The translations under genes were made by a program, and so were the position numbers. From Panax quinquefolius (lineage: Eukaryota > Streptophyta > Magnoliopsida > Apiales > Araliaceae), in the NCBI GenBank assembly GCA_020205615.1, contig JAINUW010000416.1, positions 1 to 64,000 on the forward strand: DNA of 64,000 nucleotides, given 5' to 3'. Below the pieces are notes generated by a model. The model was given only the letters and a program-made list of their open reading frames with translations, was not told the DNA's origin and searched no databases. Positions 45,376-56,393 of this stretch are shown one piece after another (position 1 is the stretch's first letter; the number at the start of each line of letters is the position of its first letter).

Positions 45376-46659
45376 GTGTTTTCAATTACGGTTATGATTA
45401 TACCGAACAATCCTCGGTCATAATCATACCAAGTCCATCTACGCACTACAAAAGCCATGTATTTGACTTTCAACATAATATAAGCATGAGGATAATGATA
45501 TAAAGAATCAATCAAATGAGATAAAGGATAAATATTAAATATTTATAATATAATTTATCCAGATTCAAGAATATCCCCATGTTATCAATCACTTAATAAT
45601 CTCATAATCTAATATCCTTAATATTATAACAATATTTTAATCACTTCTTAAATTTATAAACAATTTATCTCAATTGTTTACGCATTACCATATAATGCAT
45701 TTAATCATTCAAAATGCCATACTCATAAGATATCATCACCAATTATCAAATCCTCAAAAAAATATGCATATACTCTATATAGGATTCTCTAGCCATAAAA
45801 TTCTATTTTCAACTTTGTTACTTCACATAACATATTTAACTCATATATGTTCGTGATTAAACTATTTTTATGAAAAATACCAAATCAGTCCCAAAATATT
45901 TCTTTTCTGGGATTTAGCAAAATATAGTCCCATAATGAAAATATATTTTTCTCGGAATTTTAAAATTCATTTACTATTTTTCAAAAATCAATTTCTAATT
46001 AATTCCTTAAGAAATTAGCTACCTCAAGTTTAACTCCAAAATTCCCAAATCTTGGCAGGACCTTACACATGTTAATGTGAGCCTCCAGATTTAAATTTCA
46101 TGGTCATCTGAGTTATAGAACTCAAATTATAGCATTTTTCGTCAAAAAAACCTAAATATTGAAATGGTCATAACTTGCTCATTTTAAGTCGGAATGAGCT
46201 CATTTTTGGACACGATGTTCTTTATACCATATACTTTTATGTCCCAAAAGGCTTGATTTTTCTCACTAATTAAGTGGCGAAACAGCCCTTACAAAAAACG
46301 TGGCAGCAACTTTTTGGACATTTTCAAGTTTTGACTCCTTTGCTAAAATCACCCACACAAAAATCTACAACACCTTTTTCATTGATTCCACTTGGATTAG
46401 TTAGGTAACTCATAGATCTAACTCTAGGACTTAACCACACTCAAAAATTCAAAATATAATAAGAGATTTGGTCAATTGAATTTCATGTTACGCTTTTTCA
46501 CCAAAATCGGTTTTTAACTCCTTGTGATTTTTAAGAAACTTTCATGTTTTCACATACTAACCAACATAACTCATCATAACACTTACTAATACCACGTATA
46601 GCCATGATTTTCATTAGTCCAATGCTTTTATTATGACTTTCATCATAAACCACGAACCT

Positions 46660-46890
46660 GCTCATTTTTGTTGAAGAAATATTTGAGGGTTTAAGAAATG
46701 GGTTTCAGATCGGGGTCAATACAAAATTCGATTTCACGCCTAGGGTAGGCCGGGAAATCATCAAGAATACGTCAAGAAATTTATTAATGATAGAAATATC
46801 ATTCAAAATCGCTACTCTTATCCAAGACTTGGATAAGACGTTACATTGATACCAACTGTGACTTTCATCCCAACTTTGGATAGACGTCAC
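46660..46890 (-). pseudogene. pol scrap (protease-RT linker) in element C/D
   Basis: Minus-strand text around ILNDISIINKF aligns with [11 protein letters not shown] of element N (about 32755-32790) and continues to the region just before RT. It is the only recognisable coding remnant of the parent chromovirus in this element. Confidence 0.65.
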
Positions 46891-47250
46891 AATGACACCT
46901 TACATAAATGTATAGTAAAAAACTGCTTTTTAGAAATTAGAATCTTTGGGAAGTGCTCAAGGAAACCTTCGTACATGGGAGGCCATGCTTCTAGGTTATG
47001 ATAGATATCATATGGCCACGTAATTATCCTTGGTTTACCCAATAGACCCCAAAGAAAAATGAGAAGATTACTATCATATTCTTCCCAATGGTGAGTCTTC
47101 TCTTGATTTATCATTATCTCCACTGCCTCAAATTGAGAATTATACTTCAAACAAACACCAAGATCATATAGGTAGTGCTCAGAATATACTCAAAGAAGTG
47201 GATGAGCATAACCTCGCCTTTATGATGACACGAGGTGTGTATGTCATTAG
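46887..47250 (-). pseudogene. unidentified gene-like segment in element C/D
   Basis: The minus-strand frame from 47150 gives 87 residues with unusually varied composition for this AT-rich region: Trp at four places, Tyr, and a EAWPPMYEGFLEHFP stretch. The same frame can be read further upstream (YSEHYLYDLGVCL) to about 47190. It is not gag or pol as I know them. It may be a captured host fragment or another element's accessory frame. No function is proposed. Confidence 0.35.
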
Positions 47251-47565
47251 ACATCTTGTATGTAGTGGCAAAACACTCTTCCAACGTTGGGTTCGCGTCA
47301 CCCTAGTTGATTCACCAAATATAACTACTAAATGATGATGACCACCGCTCTATTCCATCACCCCCGCCTCGACCTAGCTACACTCTTATTACCTGAAAGG
47401 AATTGTGAAGCAAAAGGGTTAATTAATATATCAAATATTATCCCTATACTCTGACCGACCAATTAAATAACAAATAAACTTAGGTAGGTCATACTAGCAA
47501 AGGAATTCCCCGTCTCTCTCCTCCAAGTTCTTATCTCGCATCTTAGCCAGGGATCATATCCCTAG

Positions 47566-47578
47566 GCTCTGATACCAA
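47566..47578 (-). promoter_or_regulatory. primer binding site (element C/D)
   Basis: Minus-strand TTGGTATCAGAGCC is a full match to the initiator-Met tRNA PBS core and lies two bases inside LTR D. Confidence 0.88.
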
Positions 47579-47579
47579 C

Positions 47580-50422
47580 TGTGACACCCCCAAAATTAGG
47601 TATACGTCACCCATCTTGGGTCGCCACTTACATGGTACAGAATTTAAATACAACTTACTAATATAACTGTCGTGTACAATACGACATAAACTGTGAGTTT
47701 GAATACAAATATTGTCTACTAGATATTATACAAACTCAAAAGGAGTCCTCATTACAATTATTATCACACTATTTCACAGAATAGTGAGGACTACTAATGC
47801 TATCCTCTGGACCATTACTCCGTTCCCCGACTCGTCCCAGCTATATTCTCATTTCCTGAAGAGAACAGTGAAAGAAAGGGTGAGCTCAACTAGCCCAGTA
47901 AGAAATATTATAACTAAGATAAAGCAGAATAAATTATCAATAGTCTTCAACAATGTTAAACTGATAAAATACAATAGACAACCAGTTTAACTGCAGCGGA
48001 ATATGCAATCCATTAAAAGAGTCAAGTAGAAAATAAAGTCTACTATCTTTTAGGTTTTAAAAGGTTTTCATCAATTTTTATCACTAAAACTCAATTTAAT
48101 GAATAAACCACAATATCTAATCATCCCTCGTACTACTGGCCAAGGATTTTCATCAAATTATCAATGGTCATGACTATACCGAATCACCCCGGTCATAATC
48201 ATACCAAAACTATCCATCAACTGCATTACGGGCCACTGAGGACTTTTGTCACATCATTTATATCAAGCCATGATTATACCGAATGAACCCTGGTCATAAT
48301 CATACTAAGTTCATCTATGCACGTAAGCCAAAGATAACTTTCAACATAATATAAACATGAGGATGATGACAATGATATAAGAATTCAATAAAACAAGTTC
48401 AAGAATTAATTTATCTAGGAATTATTAATGTCCAAATTGTCAACAAGATACTGTTTTGTATAGTAAAATTCAAGAATGATCAGAAGAATATTTCCATGAA
48501 AAGATACTGGATGAAACGCAAATATCAAGAATATTCTACTAATTTCATGGAGTATAGAAGTCAAAGTTTTAACCAACTGGGTATAATAAAGAATGGAATA
48601 ACAAAGGAAACCACCATGCATGCGGATTGCAGATGTACAAAGTTATTCCAATGTAATAATAATAACGGAACTGTGTCGTGTGAAATTCACACCAAGCTGG
48701 GATGTTCCAATGTAATAATAAAGATGGAACCGGATCCGGTGTAAAACACACATGATAGGATATTCTAATGTAATGATAAAGGCGGAACCAGTCAAAGGTG
48801 TAAAACACATGCATGTGATGTTCCAAATGTAATAATAATAAAGACGGAACCTGTGTCCTGTAAAAACACATGCATGTGATGTTCCAATGTAATAATAGAA
48901 GAATGTCACCAAGTATAGGTAAACCACGATATAGAAGATTATGTATAGGGTATGCCGCAGATACAAAAGTTATTCCAACAGTAATAATAAAGAATGGAAT
49001 AATAGAGGATTTCACCAAGTATATAGGTATGCCACATACAAAAGTTATTCCAATGTAATAATAAAGAATGGAATAATGTAAGTTCTCTTCATGAATAAGA
49101 AAGAATAACACCCTTTACTGGTACAATAAATAATATCCCTTACCTTAGAAGAAATGAATATTGGAAAAGTGAAGTAGCAGAATACTTTTCTTCTTCTCTC
49201 TATAGTTTCTCTCTCAGAGTTTCAATGAATTCGTAAGAAATAATGAAGGAATGAGCTTTCTATTTATAGAAAACCGAGGGTGGCTCTTGGTCTTAACGAA
49301 GGGTCAAAATGACTCTTGGTTATATCAAGAGACAACTACTATTCATGAAGGGGTAATTAAACCTCGAACACCAAGAGGCGCTTAACTCTTGGTAATATCA
49401 AGGACAACTACTATTTGCGAAGGGGTAATTACTATCGACGAAGGTAATTACTATTGACGAAGGTAATTACTATTGAAGAAGGTAATTATTATTGACGAAG
49501 GTAAATACTATTGACGAAGGTAAATACTATTGACGAAGGTAATTACTATTCACAAAGGTAATTACTATTGTCGAAGGTAAATACTATTGACGAAGGTAAT
49601 TACTATTCACAAAGGTAATACTATTGACGAAGGTAAATACTATTGACGAAGGTAATTACTATTCACAAAGGTAAATACTATTGACGAAGGTAATTACTAT
49701 TCACAAAGGTAATTACAATTCACAAAGGTAAATACTATTGACGAAGAGACTCTTAGATGATGACATATGGGCCCCCCATAAAATAATCAAACTTACCATA
49801 AACGTTTCATAACAGACTCTTTATATACATCAAGGATTGAATAAATATTACCACAAATCATTTTATTTTAATCAACACATATTTAATCTTTCAACAATTA
49901 TTAATCATTTATAACTTGTCGTCTCAATTAATAATATAACATATTATCTGAGATGATATCGTGACAATAATTGAATCAATAATATAAGAGATATGATGCA
50001 AAGAATTATCGTAGTAATAATCGAGTATAGCTAAGTGACTTCTCACGTAAGCATCAATAATCAATACCGAGTGTGCTACTATGCAACCACGCCAGACATC
50101 GTATTTTTTACTACGGGTAGTTCAATGCTTTTTTAACAGTAACACCTCCGCCGTTATTTTTATAGAAAGATAATTTTGTCGCTTTTCTAACTACGATAAT
50201 ACTTCCGCCATGGGGTCCACCATCGATTGAGTAGTCGCATCTTAATATTCCCCGTCAAAAAGAATATTCCCCACCAAACGAATATTTTATAACAACTTGC
50301 TTACTTTGCAAAATTTATAAATATTACCCACAACTATAACATTATATCAAATTTATTCCATAATATTCAAAAATAATATTTATAGAAAATTCATCTTTAT
50401 TTATAAAAGCTGGGGTCTTACA
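47580..50422 (-). repeat. LTR D (5' LTR of element C/D)
   Basis: The TATA box is at 49261-49268. The U3 19-bp array is at about 49410-49750, with TATTGAC where LTR C has TATCGAC. The intron donor CTAAG|GTAAGG is at 49143, and the acceptor TTCAG|GAAATGAG ends at 47856, 1288 bp. Palindromic GGAATA repeats lie at about 48590-49080, producing a false 180-residue frame. Confidence 0.93.
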
Positions 50423-50427
50423 AAGCA

Positions 50428-50787
50428 TATTCAAGAAAATAAAATACGTAGTAGTGCTGAAATCCTTATGGGCATGATAGCCATCCAAGGATATCCAGAC
50501 ACCGTAGATAATTTACAAGCTGCCTGCAGCTGAGAAATGAACATCGTGGGAACCGAATCTAGATTCACAGGCTGAATCTTCGATCACATGATTCCTAGGC
50601 TCACATGAGAGATTAATATGTACAAAAGCTAGAAAGAAAACTAGATTTAAATAAATTTAAACCATTCTAGCCTCAACAATTCCAATTTAGTCACTTTTGA
50701 ATCGGTTAAAGTTAGAGATAACTAGATTTAAACAAATCTAGTCCACAAGCTGAAAGATTAAATATCTGCATCATGAAAGCGATTAAA

Positions 50788-50843
<56 letters not shown>

Positions 50844-50885
50844 TATCAACCGCTACTTTTAATTTGGAATCCAAAGGTGACTATG

Positions 50886-50927
<42 letters not shown>

Positions 50928-51302
50928 AACTTGTTAATATTCTAACCTTATTATTTTGATGATGACTTGATAATATGAACTAATTTGTTTATTATGAAAT
51001 TTCAGGAAGTTGATGAAAGGAGTGTTGTTTAAAGACTTTGAAGTTTTGAGTCCTAAGAAAATTATGTAAGGTCATTGCAAATACTTAATTTTTCAATACA
51101 AGGCTCCAGGACATTTTATGTGTGCATTTAACATGTTTATTTATTTATGCATGCTTTGAATTTATTATCCGGTATAATTGATTTACTACCATGTGTTAAT
51201 AGTTTGTTTGAAGATTCCTGGTTATATAAAATATTGGTGCATGTGCAAGTTAATGTAGGAAGCTTAAAAGTTGTTTGATGATCTAGAATCATGATTTATT
51301 TT
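50428..51302. other. spacer with two (TA)n runs, no gene seen
   Basis: The left part continues the sequence interrupted by element C/D and may belong to the Tat/Ogre-like fragment. (TA)n runs lie at 50790-50840 and 50889-50924. No open frame can be supported. Confidence 0.5.
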
Positions 51303-52682
51303 TGTGAAGCCCCCAAATTCGGGTACTTGAAACCCGAACTCAGTGCTTCACGATACCATTTCTATGAGCGGAATAATACTAATAATAATAACAATAATAT
51401 AAATACCAAATTTAATTAAATATATCTGAGTCTAACCCCAGTTTCTCAACCTTTACTACATTACATTACATGATAGATAATAAATATTATCATCTTAATA
51501 TAGACTAACTATTACATAAGATACCATAACGTTTATTCTGCTAGCTTTCCCTTTCATTTGTCCTTGTCTGAACCTTCAGGTTGATTACGCTTTGCTGAAA
51601 ACATTTACATTTAAAGCAAGAATGAGCATTTGGGCCAGCAAGTAATAACAGACAATAAACGTTAGCTGAAAGAAGTAAATGTTTTCTGTGAATGACACTT
51701 CTATAACGAATCAACAATTGTGAAGTAAGCTGAACTAATAATAACACATATCAAATCTATCTCAAATTTTTGAAACTACGTACTGACTATAAATAGAGAG
51801 CAGTCAACAGACTATGAACATTGTCTTCGATTTTCGATATTCAATTGAATAACAAGAATTAATTACACGCAATAACAAAGTGGAATATTTTCCAGAGTTT
51901 ATGCTGAGTGATCCTTAAGGATCTCGAACTTAATTCTCGATTAATTATCAAAGATTTGCTTTGATATACCCAGGTGTATCAGATAACCATAAAAATTAAG
52001 TTATACCCCTCTGCAAGTATAACAAGTGAGCAGCTTAATTATACCATATATTATGCATAATACTTAACTGTGCGCAATAGCCGAATATACGACCAATAGT
52101 TTTCCCTTTGTATTAAAGGTTGTTCTTCTCAGTCTTCCAATCAAAATTTGAATTATAACAATGAAATACTATGATTTCAATATCTAATCGCTTTTTCGAT
52201 CTAGCCAAAATAATTGGCATCGATCTGTCAATAATAATTGAGTTATATTCTTGAACCTATCAAGTTCTAACAAATATTCGTCTAGCCAGAATAATTAGCT
52301 AAGACATATCTCAATGCTATTTTTTAATCTATGTCAAGCCGAGTCAAATATCATAGACAACTTTTAATCAATTTATACATACCATAATTTAATAAGTATG
52401 TATCAACAGGTACAACAATTATCCAAGTGAGGACACTTGTATAACAATATTTAGAAATTAACGAACAAAATAAATATCTGAATTATACAATAATATTGTA
52501 TTGATAACCAATGATCGGATAGAATTCAAGAACTGGCATGTCTATAGAAGTATAGATACATGAACAATAACAATAATAATAACAATAGAGTTCTAAAACT
52601 GGCTTACACATGTCCATTGCATAAAGTAAATACAAAGGTTAGATACTTGCACAATGAAGAGAATAGTTCAGATATTCGCTTA

Positions 52683-55086
52683 TGTGAGACCCCAGATTTT
52701 ATCAATAAAGATTTAAATTTTGTCAAAATAATTTTTTATATTATGGTGTGAATTTGAGATAATATTATAGTTGTGGGTAATATTTATAAATTTTGCAAAG
52801 TATGCAAGTGGTTATATTATATTCGATTGGTTGGGGAATATTCGATTTAGCGGGAATATTCGTACAACTACTCAATCATTGGTGGACCCCACAAATGTAA
52901 TTATTATCGGATTGAGAAAGCGATAAAAATATTTTATTGAAATAACGGTGGAAGTTTTACCGTGGTTCTTGTTGAACTACTCGGTAGTAAAAGTACAAAG
53001 AATACGTGTGGTTGCATAGTAGCATTACCGGTATTGATTATTGATGCTTATGTGAGAAGTCACTCAGTTTGATTCCATTATTGTCGATTAATAATATGAA
53101 TTATTATAACGATAATGACGCTTTGTTTTATTCGTATTATTAACGTAATAAAACAGAAACATCTTTTTATATAAAATAGAATACTTTATTAAAGTTATTC
53201 TATAAATAGAATATATTATATTTTATTATGCATAGTGTTGCATAGTGTTTTGCATATTGTTTTGCATAGTATTGCATAGTGTTTGCATAGTAAAATGTTT
53301 TTATATAAATAGAATATATTATATTTTATTTAAAAGATTTTTCTTTAAATATGGACCGTCAGATTAAAGTAAATCAATCTGGACCGTTCATGGATTAGTT
53401 ACTATGCATTCCATTTTCCTATAAATAGAAGCTCATTCCTTCATTATTTTCTTACGAATTCATTGAAACTCTAGAGAGAGAAATTATAGAGAGAAGCTAT
53501 AAAGAGAAAATTATAGAAAGAAGAAGAGTATTCTGCTACTTCACTATTTCTATATTCAGTTCTTTTACGGTAAGGGGTGTTATTCTTTCTTCTTGAAGAG
53601 AACTTCTGTTATTCCATTCATTATTATTCTGTTGGAATAACCTGTAAAAGTGGCATACCCTATACATAACCTGTATACGCGGCATACCCTATACTTGGTG
53701 AAATCCTTATGTTATTCCATTGCTTATTATTCTGTTGGAATAACCTGTATACGCGGTTTACCCTATACTTGGTGACATTCTTTATTATACATTGGAACAT
53801 CCGTCTGCGTGTGTTTACACAGGACTGGTTCCGCTTTTTATTATTCTGTTGGAACATCCACATCATGTGTTTTACAGGACTGGTTCCGCCTTTATCATTT
53901 CTGTTGGAATATCCTATCTCGTGTGTTTTACACCGGATCCGGTTCCATCTTTATTATTCTGTTGGAACATCCCGCGGTGTGAATTTCACCGACTGGTTCC
54001 GTTATTATTATTACTGTTGGAATAACTTTTATACATGCCAAGTACCGCATGCATGGTGATTTCTTTTGTTATTCCATTCTTTATTATACCCAGTTGGTTA
54101 AAACTTTGACTTCTATACTCCATGAAATTAGTAGAATATCCTTGATATTTGCGTTTCATCCAATATCTTTTCATGAAAATATTCTTCCGATCATTCTTGA
54201 ATTTTACTCTCTTAAACAAAGATCATGTTGACAATTTGGACGTTAATAATTCATGGATTAAATAATTCTTGAACTTGTTTTATTGAATTACTATGTCATT
54301 GTCATCATCCTCATGTTATATTATGTTATCTTTGGTTTACGTGCATAGATGAACTTAGTATGATTATGATCGGGGATCACTCGGTATAATCATGACTTGA
54401 TATAAATGATGTGACAAAAGTCCTCATTGTATTCTGTAATGCAAATGATGGATAGTTTTGGTATGATTATGACCGGGGTGATTCGGTATAGTCATGACCA
54501 TTGATAATTTGATGAAAATCCTTGACCGTGGTACGAGGATGATTAGATGTGGTGGTTTATTTATTGTCGAGTCTCAAATGATAAAAATTGATGAAAACCT
54601 TTTAAAACCTAAAAGATAGTAGACTTTATTCTCCACTTGACTCTTTTAATGGATTGCTTATTCCATTGCAGATTAAAGCTGGTTGTCTATTGTATTTTAT
54701 CGGTTTAACATTGTTGAAGGCTAATGATAATTTATTACGCATTATCTTAGTCATAATATTTCTTCTTGGGCTAGTTGAGCTCACCCTTTCTTTCCTTTAT
54801 TCTCTTCAGGAAATGTGAACATATTTGGGACGAGTCGGAAGCGAAGTAATGGTCGAGAGGATAGCATTAGTAGTCCTCACTATTCGTGAAATAATGTGAT
54901 AATAGTTGTAATGAGGACTCCTTTTGAGTTTGTATAATATCTAGTAGACAATATTTGTATTCAAACTCACGCTTTTATCGATTATTATACCATGGCAGTT
55001 ATATTAGTAAGTCGTATTTGAATCTATGTACCATGTAAGTGGCGACCCAAGATGGGTGACGTATACCTAATTTTGGGGGCGTCACA
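52683..55086 (+). mobile_element. solo LTR E (2404 bp), TSD GCTTA
   Basis: The tips are TGTGAGACCCC and GGGGGCGTCACA, with a perfect GCTTA duplication (52678-52682 and 55087-55091). TATAAATA is at 53420-53427. The donor TACG|GTAAGG is at 53580. Palindromic GGAATA repeats lie at 53610-54090, and the acceptor TTCTCTTCAG ends at 54809. A single relic 36-bp unit lies near 53350. Repeated GCATAGTGTTTTGCATA words are at 53225-53290. Confidence 0.95.
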
Positions 55087-55439
55087 GCTTACGCATGTTC
55101 ATTGCTTAAATAAAATGCAAAGATATGATACTTGCCTGGTCTGCTGCTTACAGTTACGCAACATAGTTTTATCTTTTACATAGAGACCTATCATTAATAA
55201 GATCATTCTATCAATTAGAAATACATATCATAACACATAGCACTGCTATTTGCAGTCAGCACATAATCTAATCACATTGTCACGCATATTCAACAGTCAT
55301 TGGATCACAAACAAACACTTAACCAGATAAATTATATAAGTCCAGATCAATTTCTGAAATATTTCGGTGTACCGACGGCTTAATCAGTTAATTATCGAGT
55401 CTAAAACTCTATTGTGTAGTTCAATATTATTCTGGATAT

Positions 55440-56388
55440 TTTAAATATCAATTGTATTATTTTTCATAGCGTTATAATAATATTTAAATAATTATTATAA
55501 TTAATCATGATTTTTCAAACACTAGAATCATTATTAAATGATTTAAATATTAAACAATTCTATTATCATTGATATTTAATTAATATTAAATTATTAATGA
55601 AACCATTGTCAAAATATTAAAGTTATTTATAATAACTCAAAATATTCTTAAACCATTTTTATTATCCTTAAATAATTTTTAAAATATTTAAAATTATTTT
55701 TAAATAATTACCATTAATATTTAAATATTAATGTACAATTTATCAAAATATTAAAAGTCATTTATTATAACTTAAAAATATTTTAAACCATTTATACCCT
55801 TTTAAATAATTTTAAATTAATAAAACCATTTTAAATTATTTATTTAATATAATTATTAAATAAATTTAATATATTTATTAAATAAATTTAATATCAAATT
55901 ATTAATGAAATTTACCTTTAAATAGTAAAAGTTATATTTTATAACTTCAAATATTATTAAACTCTTTATTTTCATTTAAAAATGATTTTTATAATATTAA
56001 AATCATTTTAAACTAATTTATTTAATAGAAGTATTAAATAAATATAATTTCTTTAATACTAAATAATTATTGAAATTTTTCTTAAAATATTAAAAGTTAT
56101 GTTTTATAACTTAAAATATTATTTAAATACCTTATTATCATTTAAAATTATTTTTAATATAATTAAATCATTTTAATTATATTATTTAATGCATTTATTA
56201 AATAAATTAAAGATCAATAATATTCAAATAAATACTAAAATTTATGAAAAATATGTAAAATTATTAAAAGTTAAATTTTATAACTTAAAATATTTTTTGT
56301 AATTTTCGAAATAAATTAATATTTTAAAATTATTTTTAGAATTTATTTTTCTATTTTTAATCATTTTCCAGAAATTAAAAAATTAAAA
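55440..56388. repeat. AT-rich degenerate tandem repeat within LTR L
   Basis: A motif of the form TTAAAAGTTAT...ATAACTTAAAATATT (short palindrome) recurs about five times at 55616, 55750, 55925, 56090 and 56265, spacing about 135-175. No coding sequence. Confidence 0.7.
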
Positions 56389-56393
56389 TAAAT

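Larger units (their letters stand above)
44656..47579 (-). other. chimeric interior of element C/D
   Basis: Minus-strand order: leader after the PBS (47565 to about 47400), an unidentified open frame (about 47250-46887), a scrap of the protease-RT linker (46890-46660), about 1.9 kb that matches LTR F in reverse (46640-44740), and the 3' tail with PPT (44730-44656). The F-like part includes five near-perfect copies of an ACGACCACAAATTATCCATG repeat at about 45105-45375. Confidence 0.75.
41818..50422 (-). mobile_element. non-autonomous gypsy element C/D (8605 bp)
   Basis: Two LTRs (41818-44655 and 47580-50422, about 2.84 kb) flank a 2.9 kb interior with PBS and PPT. The flanking words AATCA (41813-41817) and AAGCA (50423-50427) are a target duplication with one mismatch. 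The interior has only a short pol scrap. The rest is LTR-F-like sequence, an unidentified open frame and the leader, so the element cannot make RT or integrase. LTR tips (TGTGACACCCCC, GTCTTACA) and PBS are close to the N family, which could have supplied proteins. Confidence 0.92.

Noticed and set aside
48569..49111. A 180-residue frame rich in Tyr, Ile and His (related frames at 42808-43191, 53709-54059 and 57643-57997)
   Set aside because: They read through the palindromic GGAATA repeats in several frames and on both strands. Composition follows the repeat, and there is no conserved protein motif.
50790..50924. (TA)n runs as an origin or AT-rich regulatory site
   Set aside because: Plain dinucleotide microsatellites with no further signal.
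51541..51747. 68-residue minus-strand frame in LTR L
   Set aside because: It lies across the predicted 3' splice site of the LTR and shows no family resemblance.
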